Assembly: GCF_946482605.1 (NCBI RefSeq)
Contig: NZ_CAMLSE010000022.1
Location: forward strand, 1 to 64,000
DNA length: 64,000 nt
Reading direction: 5' to 3'
Source of the DNA: an uncultured Dyadobacter sp.
Lineage (GTDB): Bacteria; Bacteroidota; Bacteroidia; Cytophagales; Spirosomataceae
The notes beneath the pieces are model-generated. The model was not told the origin of the DNA. It worked only from the letters and a program-made list of their open reading frames with translations, and did not search any database. Of this stretch, positions 7,796 to 16,395 are shown piece after piece (the first letter of the stretch is position 1; every line of letters begins with the position of its first letter). Both the position numbers and the translations under genes were made by a program.

Positions 7796-9553
7796 TTATT
7801 TGGAGAAGATTTGAGGACGGTTGTGCTCCGGCAGCCGGTCGAAGCAGGGTTTGATCACTTGCCAGGCATTTTCTGCCAATATTTTCTTTTTCACCGAAAG
7901 CGAAAGCGTCGAAAACACCAGCCATCCCAATTGTTGGCGCGGGTCTCGCATTGGCAGGTCTGACCCGTAGAGTAGGCGGTCTTCACCCACACCCGCCACC
8001 AGGTACTCGATCACACCGAGGGGTACAGGTGTCAGCGTGATTTCGGCGAACACATTCGGATACCTTTTCATTGCCGCGATGGCCATATCCGCCATTTTGT
8101 AGCTCCCGCCCGCATGAGCGATCACCCACCGAACATCGGGGTATTTTCTAGCAAGCGTCTCTACTTCGAGGAGGTCGGAGCGCGAATTGTGAATCAGTCC
8201 GTAAAATTTATTCTGATTACCATATTCCCACCAAACATCGTACACCGGGTCATGGAATTCAAAACCGTAGAACTGGTAGGGTTTCATGCCGATAAACCGT
8301 TTGTCGGCATATACATGCGCGATCATTTTCCGAAGTTCGTCCTGGTTGTAATGGCTGGGATCAAAGGTCGCCAGGCCCCAGTAACCCTTGGGCGCCGCGT
8401 CAAGTGCTTCGGCGGTGCAGGGGTTGCCGGCAATCGCATTCTGGCTTACCACACCATTCCAGCTCATGATCCCGCCTCCCTGGTATCCGAGCCGTTTGGC
8501 CATCCCGAATATGCCCGCGGGACCGCCGTTTTCCATACGATAGGTCCATCCGCCGCCATTCAGGCCTTCATGCAGCATATGCATGTGCATATCGATCACC
8601 GGCACAGGCAACGGCGAGCCCGCGCGTACCGCCCTCATGAGGATGTCTTCCGCCGGGTTCGTCCGCAGGGCCGGTTTTTGGTCAATTTTTAAAAGGCGCA
8701 TCAGATTGCCGCCCGCCACCCTCGCGCGATCGGTTTCCGGAATTGCGGCGTAGTCAATGTAGGTTCGGTGTGCCCCTGCGGACATGGTGGGACTGTTCGA
8801 CGCAAAAATCAATTGATCCGTACAACCCATGCGGTGCAGGTATTCGATCCCCTCGTTGATCTGGAAATTTTCGAAGCTGATATGGAGGTTTTTGTATTGT
8901 TGTACCAATGGCAGCAAATAGCGCTGCTCGTTCCAGACTGCGCCGGTCAGCAGGAGCGGGAGAGTAGGGTAGCGATTCAGGAATTCTTCCACATCTTCCC
9001 AGGCACCCAGTTCGCTGGCGGTCGTGATGGTGAGTGTTTTGTTTTTACTTAAATGCGCAAACAAAGGTGTGCAATGCCGCGCTTTCCAGTCCCAGGCATT
9101 GGTTTTCGGATGAATGCTGATGGCGCGGACGTGGTGCGCGGCCATGAGCTTACCCAGTTCCGGAGGCGCGGGAAACTCGCCGGTCTGATGCGGCATGACA
9201 TTCCAGATCGCGTACAAATGCGCGTGCGGCCCGATCATCCGGCTCAGTTCCAGATTGGAATACATCAGATCATAATTGACCGACTGGGTGTAAGCCACCA
9301 ATGCAGCGGATATCGAGCACTGATCCATTTCTTTCAGCAGGTCATCGAGCTTCCACTTCTCTGCCGGATGCTTGTATTTCCGCGGTCCGACACGTGTAAG
9401 GCCGTCAAAATAAAGGACGTCCGTCGCTGGCTGTTCCTCGCGTAAGCCTGCCGCCCGACTCTCCCTGGTAAATCCTGGTAAAACTACTGAACCAAGCCCC
9501 ATCGCGGCATTGGCCTTTAAAAAATCACGACGACTGAATGACTGATCCGGCAT
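7796..9553 (-). CDS. Tat-exported protein with two tandem amidohydrolase domains, the first degenerate
   Basis: 585 residues from the ATG at 9553; an in-frame start at 9676 would run into the HiPIP gene and delay the Tat signal SRRDFLK (residues 7-13), so it was not used. Domain two (about 318-570) has the family residues D321-M-H323-M-H325, His455, His480 (VIAHAGG) and Asp532 (LLYGSD). Domain one (about 44-290) has the same fold pattern but lacks the HxH motif (DVLYFDGL instead) and has Asn253 in place of the catalytic Asp (IFASNSP). It is probably a duplicated, non-catalytic copy. The gene follows the HiPIP gene by 11 bp and precedes the single-domain amidohydrolase by 1 bp. Confidence 0.8.
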   Translation of the reverse strand: MPDQSFSRRDFLKANAAMGLGSVVLPGFTRESRAAGLREEQPATDVLYFDGLTRVGPRKYKHPAEKWKLDDLLKEMDQCSISAALVAYTQSVNYDLMYSNLELSRMIGPHAHLYAIWNVMPHQTGEFPAPPELGKLMAAHHVRAISIHPKTNAWDWKARHCTPLFAHLSKNKTLTITTASELGAWEDVEEFLNRYPTLPLLLTGAVWNEQRYLLPLVQQYKNLHISFENFQINEGIEYLHRMGCTDQLIFASNSPTMSAGAHRTYIDYAAIPETDRARVAGGNLMRLLKIDQKPALRTNPAEDILMRAVRAGSPLPVPVIDMHMHMLHEGLNGGGWTYRMENGGPAGIFGMAKRLGYQGGGIMSWNGVVSQNAIAGNPCTAEALDAAPKGYWGLATFDPSHYNQDELRKMIAHVYADKRFIGMKPYQFYGFEFHDPVYDVWWEYGNQNKFYGLIHNSRSDLLEVETLARKYPDVRWVIAHAGGSYKMADMAIAAMKRYPNVFAEITLTPVPLGVIEYLVAGVGEDRLLYGSDLPMRDPRQQLGWLVFSTLSLSVKKKILAENAWQVIKPCFDRLPEHNRPQIFSK

Positions 9554-9564
9554 ATTTTTGTGGG

Positions 9565-9915
9565 TTAAACCTGTGGTGCCCAATAGGTACAGTGACCGCC
9601 TGGATTGACGGGTCCGGCAAATAGCAGGCAGCCGCCGCATTCCTGACCTTCTTTGGCCGGAACCCAGAGTTTGCAATTATCACACTGGCTATCCGGCAGA
9701 GGCGACTGATTGGTGTACCCGAGCGATTTTCGCTTCTCGACGTCGGTCGGATCTACGTCCGTCAGGTCGCTGCATGGGACGGCCTTTGTGTCGACTGCTT
9801 TTGTTACGGGCACTTTTTTCGAGCTTGTGCATTGTGCCAGCATGCCGCCGACGGCCAATGCCCCGGCTGAGAGGCAGTTTTGCAGAAAAGCCCTCCGGTT
9901 TGAAATAGTACTCAT
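9565..9915 (-). CDS. High-potential iron-sulfur protein (HiPIP)
   Basis: 116 residues. A small exported electron carrier with Cys78-x2-Cys81-x14-Cys96-x12-Cys109, the spacing expected for the [4Fe-4S] cluster of HiPIPs, plus a Tyr-Trp pair at the end (CTYWAPQV). The N-terminus combines a twin-arginine motif (SNRRAFLQN) with a lipobox-like LAQC at Cys29, so it may be Tat-exported and then lipidated. It lies 45 bp behind a dehydrogenase-like gene with no visible haem motif and just ahead of two amidohydrolase genes, which suggests that it carries electrons for that dehydrogenase. Cys48 and Cys93 are additional. Confidence 0.85.
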   Translation of the reverse strand: MSTISNRRAFLQNCLSAGALAVGGMLAQCTSSKKVPVTKAVDTKAVPCSDLTDVDPTDVEKRKSLGYTNQSPLPDSQCDNCKLWVPAKEGQECGGCLLFAGPVNPGGHCTYWAPQV

Positions 9916-9960
9916 ACAGTTCGCGTATCGTGGTGAATCAAGTTTGGAAAATGGGGCCGT

Positions 9961-12087
9961 TTAATCGATGTTCAATACTTTCATGAGCTCGGTCGCTTGC
10001 CTTTTTACATTTTCGGAGCCCTGGCTTTCTAGCTTCTTGAGGTTTTTTGCCACCGCTTTTTCCGGTTCGCGCTTATTGGTAGATTTTCGGGCTCCTCTGT
10101 TCAAACCGGATAGCACCGCTATCGACCATTCCTTACCTGGCACTTTGGTATTGAGCAATTCCAGCAGTCCTGCCATTTCATTCTTCTCGTTCCTGGCTGC
10201 GGCGATATAGGCGTAGTCGTCCAGGAATTTCAGTTTCCCGGGGGAAGGCGTAGTGAAGAAACGGTTCCTTTCGGCGAGCAAACGGACCAGTTCGGGGGAA
10301 GCCCCTGCACCGGAACTCAGCACGGCCAGCCTCCACGATGGATGCTCCGCATTGTTTTCGATGCTGCCAGCCAGCGCAGTCAGCACTTCTTGGTTGGTAA
10401 ACTGGCCGGTGCTCAGGCAAGCCTGGTAAGCTACCTGTGGTGCATTGTCGTCCATAAGCCGGATGATTTCAGGAAGGAAGGCCGGGTACTGCTCGGCAAG
10501 GATGACCGCATGCTCGCGTACGCCTGCGTGAGCGTCTTTCAATGCCTTTCTGATCACTGACTCATCCAAAGCACCCAATGCATCCAGGGTATATGTTGCG
10601 TGCAGGCGTGCACGGGGATCGGCATTTTCCGCGGCCATTTTCATCAATGCGGTCACCACCGATTTGTCCTGCTTTTCGACCAATATCCGCTGTGCATTCA
10701 ATCGCCACCATTGATTGGGGTGTGCCAGCAGCGTTACCAACTCGGCTGGCGTTTTGGTACGAAAGTCCGGCAGTTCCGGCGCCCGTTTGGAACCTTCTTT
10801 TGGAAAGATGCGCCAGATACGGCCGTACTGCTCGCCATTTGCAAAGTCCATATCCTTTTTGAGGTCTTCCGGAATCGAAACCGGTGTTTCGATGTGCTGG
10901 CGGTACATATCCACGACATACAGGTAGCCGTCGGGTCCCGATGTGAGGTTGGCCGGGCGAAACCAGGGGTCGGTGGCGGCAAGGAATTCGCGGTCTTTTT
11001 CGTCGGCATCACGACTGGCGGTGAATGCGGGGTTGCCGTCTACGCTCCTGACCACGTCGCGATGGATGAGGTTACCCGCCACTTCGCCGGTGAAAACCGA
11101 GCCCTGGAATGCTTTGGGAAAACCGTCGCCGCCATAAAAGGTACCGCCGGACGCTCCCGTGAAGTGATCGCGGGCGTATTCGGTATAGCCGTTTTTGAGC
11201 GAATCGTATTTAGCCTGTCGGCGGTCGCTGCGCTGCTGGCGCCAGTAGGGTGTGGCCGATTTCTGGAACATTTCCAGTTCATGATCGGAGATGTTCACGT
11301 CGCTTCTGAACGACGGGAGGTAGTTGTGCCGGTGCAAATAGCGCCAGGCAATGGGCGATTGCTGGATATGCAGGGTGTTCTGGGTATAAAATCGGTGCCC
11401 CCATTCATCGATGGCGAGGCCGAATTGCCCGTTACCCGACTCCGCTTCAAACAGTTTTTTATCGAGCCGAAACCTGAAATTTCCGCCTGCTATGTTCAGC
11501 GGCGGAGCATCCGGACGGAGCGGGGAGGTGATCATCCCGCTTTGGCCGCTGTTATTGGCGTAGATCCAGTTATCGATACCGTACCGCAGGCTGGTGATCT
11601 GAGCTTCCGAATTTTTTGCGAAAAAGCCGGTAAAAAGCACCTCCCGCGTATCGGCTTTGAAATCGTTGTTGGTATCACGCAGCAGCAGGATGTCCGGCGC
11701 GGCGCAGACGATCAGTCCGTCTTTGTAGGGAAGTATGCTGGTCGCGCTGGGCAGTCCGTCCGCAAATACATGCGAATGGTCCGGCTTTCCGTCACCATTG
11801 GTGTCTTTCAGTAAGCGGATGCGCCCCTTGAAACGGCCTGGCTGCGCGTCGTAGGGGTAATCGCCCATTTCAATTACAAATGCGTTGCCCGCAGCGTCGA
11901 ACACGAGGTCAACGGGCGAGAGCACATCCGGCTCGGTAGCGAATGGCTCTATGCCGAATTCTTCCCTGAGTTGAAAAGTTTTCATGGATTCGGCCGGCGA
12001 AAGGGCTTCCGTGTACCGTTTCTGAGCCGGGGAATGAAATGCAATCAGGGTCAGACCCGCTGCTGCAATTTTTTTCAGCTGCATCAT
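9961..12087 (-). CDS. Sorbosone/PVC-type dehydrogenase-like beta-propeller protein with HEAT repeats
   Basis: 708 residues with an N-terminal signal sequence (KKIAAAGLTLIAFHSPAQ). The first part (about 30-420) resembles the Piru_Ver_Nterm / glucose-sorbosone dehydrogenase propeller: EPDVLSPVDLVFDAAGN, calcium-loop-like DTNGDGKPD and DTNNDFKAD, SGPDGYLYVVDMYR. The last part (about 440-700) has HEAT-like alpha repeats (NADPRARLHATYTLDALG). Many relatives continue into a c-type cytochrome domain, but no CxxCH is present here. It is first in a leftward run with HiPIP and amidohydrolases and divergent from a polysaccharide-lyase-like gene. It probably oxidises a sugar or polyol outside the cytoplasm. 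Confidence 0.75.
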   Translation of the reverse strand: MMQLKKIAAAGLTLIAFHSPAQKRYTEALSPAESMKTFQLREEFGIEPFATEPDVLSPVDLVFDAAGNAFVIEMGDYPYDAQPGRFKGRIRLLKDTNGDGKPDHSHVFADGLPSATSILPYKDGLIVCAAPDILLLRDTNNDFKADTREVLFTGFFAKNSEAQITSLRYGIDNWIYANNSGQSGMITSPLRPDAPPLNIAGGNFRFRLDKKLFEAESGNGQFGLAIDEWGHRFYTQNTLHIQQSPIAWRYLHRHNYLPSFRSDVNISDHELEMFQKSATPYWRQQRSDRRQAKYDSLKNGYTEYARDHFTGASGGTFYGGDGFPKAFQGSVFTGEVAGNLIHRDVVRSVDGNPAFTASRDADEKDREFLAATDPWFRPANLTSGPDGYLYVVDMYRQHIETPVSIPEDLKKDMDFANGEQYGRIWRIFPKEGSKRAPELPDFRTKTPAELVTLLAHPNQWWRLNAQRILVEKQDKSVVTALMKMAAENADPRARLHATYTLDALGALDESVIRKALKDAHAGVREHAVILAEQYPAFLPEIIRLMDDNAPQVAYQACLSTGQFTNQEVLTALAGSIENNAEHPSWRLAVLSSGAGASPELVRLLAERNRFFTTPSPGKLKFLDDYAYIAAARNEKNEMAGLLELLNTKVPGKEWSIAVLSGLNRGARKSTNKREPEKAVAKNLKKLESQGSENVKRQATELMKVLNID

Positions 12088-12213
12088 TACAAAAAGGTTT
12101 AAGGATAAACGGAACGCGTGTACGTGCCCGAAGATTGGTCTGAATGCACGGCATCCCTCCTGCGAGCAAATCTATCAATTTGCGAAATAGGAAAAGAATA
12201 TTTTGGAATAAAA

Positions 12214-12245
12214 AGTTTACAAGAATAAAACATTTTAGTTTACAA
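12214..12245. promoter_or_regulatory. Direct repeat AGTTTACAA x2, candidate operator
   Basis: AGTTTACAA occurs at 12214-12222 and again at 12237-12245, 23 bp apart (about two helical turns), in the AT-rich divergent region. The core GTTTACAA matches the half-site of the palindrome at 12371-12386 except at one W position. A regulator binding both promoters is possible. Confidence 0.4.
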
Positions 12246-12370
12246 AAAATTACATCAAATTTGTTCTTACTGAAATATGCGATAGCCAAGAGCGGATTGC
12301 GGTGTGAGGCGACCGGTGAATGACAAGTTGCTGCGTCGATGGTTTCAAATACTTGCTTGTGTCTTAAAAT

Positions 12371-12386
12371 TTTTTGTTAACAAAAA
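12371..12386. promoter_or_regulatory. 16-bp perfect palindrome, candidate operator
   Basis: TTTTTGTTAACAAAAA is fully self-complementary and centred on GTTAAC. It lies 62 bp before the chosen ATG of the lyase gene and contains GTTAACAA, a relative of the two GTTTACAA sites upstream. The position fits a repressor or activator site for the lyase transcript. Confidence 0.45.
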
Positions 12387-12448
12387 TGGCTCTGCAACTT
12401 TCCTGTTACGGTTCTTCGGAAACGATTTTGTCAGCTATCAAAAAGGCA

Positions 12449-15400
12449 ATGAGGCATGCGTATTTACTATGCCTAATTGCACAGGTGCATAGTCATTCAA
12501 TGGCTCAGGGGGTAACCAGCCCGACCGCTGATGGATTGCTGATCCCGCCGTTTGTCAGGGTCCCGGAGCGAACCCCGCAGTTTCCACTGAAGACTGCCCG
12601 GACGATCTTTCAGGAAACGGATGTGATGAAGGCAAGGACTAACCTCCTGCGCTATGCCGGAGCACGGAAAGTTCGTGATGAAATACTCAAGATAGCCGAT
12701 CCCTGGCTAAACCGGTCGGATTCCGCGATCGTCGCATTGATGCCCGACGCTCGCGTCCCACGCGCATTCGACCTGAACCCCAAAGGAAGCCCCGTGCATG
12801 GCGACCGGGTTTTTAAGGTGGGCGGCACCTATCCCTGGATCGTCGATCCGGATCACCCCTTACAGGTAAAGTCGCCGGTTGACGGTCAGGTTTTTCCCTC
12901 CAACAACTTTTTAGCATACTATCAGAGCGGCTTTAAAGACAGGAAAGGTCTCGATACCACCTATGCCGACGACGGCTGGGGCTGGCTGGCACCGGATGGA
13001 GAGCGTTACTGGTTTGTCGCTTATGCCAACCAATGGATGTGGAAAGCTCACATCGAGCCGGCTTTCGCAAACCTCGCGCATGCCTACATCCTCACGGGGG
13101 ACAGGCGGTATGCGCACAAGGCAGCGGTGATGCTGTACCGGCTGGGGGAAGTGTACCCGTCGATGGACCATGCCAACCAGTCGCGCTATGGGCTGATGGA
13201 GAAGATGAAAGGGAACACATATAACGGCAAGATCCTGAACCTGATTTGGGAAACCAGCCTGATTCAGAATGCGGCCGAAGCATACGACGCCGTTTGGGAC
13301 AGCATCGATGGCGACATGGCATTACAGAAGGCGGTCGGAAAAAACGGCGAGCAAATCCGGTCGTTCATCGAAGCCAATGTGCTGGAAGATGCACTGGACG
13401 CCTATATGCAGCGAAAAATACAAGGGAATTACGGAATGCATCAGATCGCACTGCTCTACATCCTGCTCGCGCGGCAGAACATGGACACCCCTAAATACCT
13501 GCATATGCTCGTGGATGAGCCGGGTGAAAGCCGCGTGCAGGCGGGCTTGCGCTATGCATTGTACAACATGATTTTCAGGGACGGGCAACCCCTGGAAGCG
13601 CCGCATTACAACATGCTCACGGTAGAAAAGATAACGAAGTTTGCCGATATGCTTCGTGCGAATGGAATGGACCTTTTTAGTGAGGCCAGAATTAGGGCAT
13701 TGCTCAACAGTCCCCTGGACATGGTCGCAATCGGCAAGTTCACTCCGGGTATCGGCGACAGCGACTTCGTGCTGGGGTCACTGGTGGGGCAGGACCCCGA
13801 TGTGTACCAGGTCGGATATGGTGCTTACCGGGATCCGAAATACCTGACCTGGCTGTCGGCGGTGGGTAAAACCGGCGAACAGTCGTTCTCTACCTTCGGG
13901 TCGCTGTTCAGGGATGTGTTGCCGGAAGTGGCCCCATTGCCGGGCGGACGGGCATTACCGGCGCGTCCTTCGCATTTGCTGGCGGGATACGGCATGGGAA
14001 TGTTGAGTAACCGGGCCGACGCTGCCACATTAACCTTCAATTATGGCTTCAAAGGCACACATTACCATTGGGACTTCCTCAATTTCGAACTCTTCGCCCA
14101 TAACCAGAAAATGATCCCCGACATCGGCTATCCCGATGCGATGAACGAATATGTGAAGGAAGTGTATACCTGGTCGTTCAATACGGTCTCCCACAATACC
14201 GTGGTCGTGGATGCTCAGCGGCAGGTTAACAATGTTCAGGGCGTTCTACACGATTTTAGTTCTGCACCATTTGCAGGAACTATGGACGCCTCTTCGGCCA
14301 CCTATCCGCAGACGAGCGCTTACCGCAGGAACCTCATCATGGTCGATGTGGATAGCACCCGCAGCTACGTGGTCGATTTTTTCAGGGTTTCCGGCGGCAG
14401 GCAGCACGATTATGCATTGCATGGGCCGCCGGGAAGTGTGTCGGCGGAAGGTGAATGGAGCGAAAAGCAGCCCGGAACACTGGCCGGGGCAGGTGTCCCT
14501 TTCGGAGCGATTTATGACGATGCACGCATGGGGGCGCAGGGCTATGCGGGGAGTTTTTGGAATTACAAAGGCTCTGGTTATCAATACCTTTTCGGTGTTC
14601 AAAAATCGAATGGTGATAATGCGGCGGTCACATACAGCCATGTTCTGGATCCGGAAGCGAAGGTTAAAATCCGCATACTTCCGCAACGGGGCCAGCAAAT
14701 CATGATGGCCGACGCCTGGGACAAGCCGCGGGCGAAGAGTCATCTGCTGAAATTTATGATCGCCAGGCGTGAATCGACGGATGGCAGGCCGTTGCAGAGT
14801 ACGTTCACGGGTATTATGGAACCCTATCGCGGAAAGCCGTTGATCCGTTCGGTTCGGGTGCTCTCCATGACGCGGGGCGCTGCGGTGGAGGTGTGGCGGG
14901 CCGGCGGCAGGGATGTGGTCATGAGCGATACGACCGATGCCAGGAAAGTGATCCCCGCATTCGGGATCGAGACCGACGCACACGCCGCAGTCGTTGGCTT
15001 TGATGATAAAGGCGTATTGGAGCGGGTGTTTTTCAGCGGGGGAAGTTATTTGAAAGTAAGGGGAAGGGTTTTCAGGGCCACGGCAATCGCAGGGCTCGTG
15101 ACTGCGGTCGATTTGAAAAGCCGCAGATTGACAGTCACAGTGAGTGGAAAGGCACCGGCTTCGATACCGGACGGCACCGTAGCCCATTTCGCCAATGTAT
15201 GGAGAAGCACAGTGCATCCGGTGCGGTCGGCCAAGGTAAATGGCAGTGTCCTCTCATTTGAAACGGAGGATGACCTGCTGATCGGCCGGGCGCATACCGT
15301 ACGCAACACAGCCGACTCGCTGGTCACAGACACGAATCTGCCTTTTGCGCCATTATATACCGGCGCTACGCTGTTGGATCGCGACTTTGCACCCATCGCC

Positions 15401-15544
15401 GTTCTGAAAGCTGTGGAAGGTAGCTCGCTCGTCCCTGCCGGTAAGCCGTTGCGCATTCCCCACACGGGCGAAGATGTCTGGATCGCTAACCTCGGTGTGG
15501 GAGACCGCGTGAGGATTAATGCCACTTTTCATTGGCAACGTTAA
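12449..15544 (+). CDS. Heparinase II/III-like exported polysaccharide lyase
   Basis: 1031 residues from the ATG at 12449, chosen because it gives a compact signal peptide (MRHAYLLCLIAQVHSHSMA); ATG 12386 and TTG 12374 would add a polar extension. The middle is an alpha-helical toroid typical of alginate/heparin lyases (FVAYANQWMWKAHIEPAFANLAHAY in two parts; YGMHQIALLYILLA; APHYNMLTVEKIT). The C-terminal half is the heparinase II/III-like beta-sandwich (HYHWDFLNFELFAHNQ; FNTVSHNTVVVD), with conserved His and Tyr residues in the expected places. It probably cleaves uronate-containing polysaccharide outside the cytoplasm by beta-elimination. Divergent from the dehydrogenase/HiPIP run, it may supply the sugars that run acts on. 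Confidence 0.8.
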   Translation: MRHAYLLCLIAQVHSHSMAQGVTSPTADGLLIPPFVRVPERTPQFPLKTARTIFQETDVMKARTNLLRYAGARKVRDEILKIADPWLNRSDSAIVALMPDARVPRAFDLNPKGSPVHGDRVFKVGGTYPWIVDPDHPLQVKSPVDGQVFPSNNFLAYYQSGFKDRKGLDTTYADDGWGWLAPDGERYWFVAYANQWMWKAHIEPAFANLAHAYILTGDRRYAHKAAVMLYRLGEVYPSMDHANQSRYGLMEKMKGNTYNGKILNLIWETSLIQNAAEAYDAVWDSIDGDMALQKAVGKNGEQIRSFIEANVLEDALDAYMQRKIQGNYGMHQIALLYILLARQNMDTPKYLHMLVDEPGESRVQAGLRYALYNMIFRDGQPLEAPHYNMLTVEKITKFADMLRANGMDLFSEARIRALLNSPLDMVAIGKFTPGIGDSDFVLGSLVGQDPDVYQVGYGAYRDPKYLTWLSAVGKTGEQSFSTFGSLFRDVLPEVAPLPGGRALPARPSHLLAGYGMGMLSNRADAATLTFNYGFKGTHYHWDFLNFELFAHNQKMIPDIGYPDAMNEYVKEVYTWSFNTVSHNTVVVDAQRQVNNVQGVLHDFSSAPFAGTMDASSATYPQTSAYRRNLIMVDVDSTRSYVVDFFRVSGGRQHDYALHGPPGSVSAEGEWSEKQPGTLAGAGVPFGAIYDDARMGAQGYAGSFWNYKGSGYQYLFGVQKSNGDNAAVTYSHVLDPEAKVKIRILPQRGQQIMMADAWDKPRAKSHLLKFMIARRESTDGRPLQSTFTGIMEPYRGKPLIRSVRVLSMTRGAAVEVWRAGGRDVVMSDTTDARKVIPAFGIETDAHAAVVGFDDKGVLERVFFSGGSYLKVRGRVFRATAIAGLVTAVDLKSRRLTVTVSGKAPASIPDGTVAHFANVWRSTVHPVRSAKVNGSVLSFETEDDLLIGRAHTVRNTADSLVTDTNLPFAPLYTGATLLDRDFAPIAVLKAVEGSSLVPAGKPLRIPHTGEDVWIANLGVGDRVRINATFHWQR

Positions 15545-15691
15545 TAATCTGTTAAAACAATTTCCTGAAATGTGCTTTGCACGGATGATTCGGTATTATT
15601 AGAGCCGGTATCTTCAATTTGTATATTTTTTGGTAGTATTTCAAGGTAAAAAGTCAGTATACCGGGTTAGTGCCATGCTTAGTGAAGGTGT

Positions 15692-16330
15692 ATGCCTCGC
15701 TGCGCAAGGTGTTTCTCTAACGACCCCAAACCACCGATCCCATTGAAAGAGGCCAATTCCGATATGCTCTTGTGGAGCGCCTTTCAGGGTGGCGATCAGG
15801 ACGCATTTGCCTCGATTTACCAAAAATACATTGATGAGCTCCTCAGCTATGGCTACCGCGTCACTTCCGACCGTCAGGTAATCCGCGACAGCATTCAGGA
15901 TCTTTTCCTGAATATCTGGCAGCGTCGGGAGCATTTGGCGATGACAGACTCCATCAAGTTTTACCTTTTCCGTTCGCTGCGCAACCGCATCGTCAGGAAC
16001 CTCGGGAAATATCCGGAACGGCTGCACGCCGACATTGGCCTGGTGGCCGACCTCGCCTGGGAAGGCAACAGTTTCGACGCAGTGGGTGACGACGGACTTT
16101 CTGACAGCTATGAAAAGCTGGCCGAAGCCCTCAATCGCCTTTCGCCCCGCCAGCGCGAGGTGATCCAGCTTCGTTACCTGCACGGATTTTCGCTGGAAGA
16201 AATCTCGGACATGATGCAGATGAACAATCAGTCGGTCCGGAACCTGCTGCACCGGGCCATTACACAGCTGAGGCTGTTTTTTGAGACTGCCGGCGGACTG
16301 CTGGTTTTTCTTTCTCATTGGACTGGATAA
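15692..16330 (+). CDS. ECF sigma factor of a FecR/SusC signalling locus
   Basis: 212 residues. Region 2 spans about 25-100 (FASIYQKYIDELLSYG; DSIQDLFLNIWQRR) and region 4 about 135-195 (LSPRQREVIQLRYLHGFSLEEI, then MNNQSVRNLLHRAITQLR). It belongs to the Bacteroidota ECF group that pairs with FecR-type anti-sigma proteins; the fecR-like gene starts 65 bp downstream. The first 20 residues (Cys-rich, Pro-rich) are unusual, and an internal ATG at residue 25 could be the real start. It should drive transcription of the downstream susCD operon when released. Confidence 0.88.
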   Translation: MPRCARCFSNDPKPPIPLKEANSDMLLWSAFQGGDQDAFASIYQKYIDELLSYGYRVTSDRQVIRDSIQDLFLNIWQRREHLAMTDSIKFYLFRSLRNRIVRNLGKYPERLHADIGLVADLAWEGNSFDAVGDDGLSDSYEKLAEALNRLSPRQREVIQLRYLHGFSLEEISDMMQMNNQSVRNLLHRAITQLRLFFETAGGLLVFLSHWTG

Positions 16331-16395
16331 TTTTTTTTCACTCACTGAGTACAAAACCTCACGCGGCCGGTTTAGGGTAGCGAAAGGTTTTTACG

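Larger units (their letters stand above)
12088..12448. other. 361-bp divergent intergenic region
   Basis: This stretch separates the leftward dehydrogenase run from the rightward lyase gene. It holds a perfect minus-strand -7 element (CAAATCTA on the plus strand, 12167-12174, read as TAGATTTG) about 80 bp before the dehydrogenase start, without a clear -33 box. It also has an AT-rich segment (12186-12270) and three GTTWACAA sites described separately. No gene was recognised in it. Confidence 0.5.

Noticed and set aside
6931..7854. 307-codon plus-strand frame opposite the amidohydrolases
   Set aside because: Shadow of the minus-strand amidohydrolase, whose metal-binding residues and Tat signal are intact.
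9554..9676. Upstream start of the double amidohydrolase at 9676
   Set aside because: It overlaps the HiPIP gene by over 100 bp and adds a 41-residue extension before the Tat signal.
10600..11814. 404-codon open frame on the plus strand
   Set aside because: It lies wholly antisense to the well-supported propeller dehydrogenase and has no recognisable protein features.
9961..12087. Second flavinylation-like motif D-H-F-T-G-A-S in the propeller dehydrogenase
   Set aside because: The position corresponds to a family-conserved FTxAxGxxIYRGD-type loop of these propellers, so the match is probably chance. No apbE is adjacent.
12374..12448. Upstream starts (TTG 12374, ATG 12386) for the heparinase-like lyase
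   Set aside because: They would place 21-25 polar residues before an otherwise typical signal peptide, and the first overlaps a perfect palindrome that looks like an operator.
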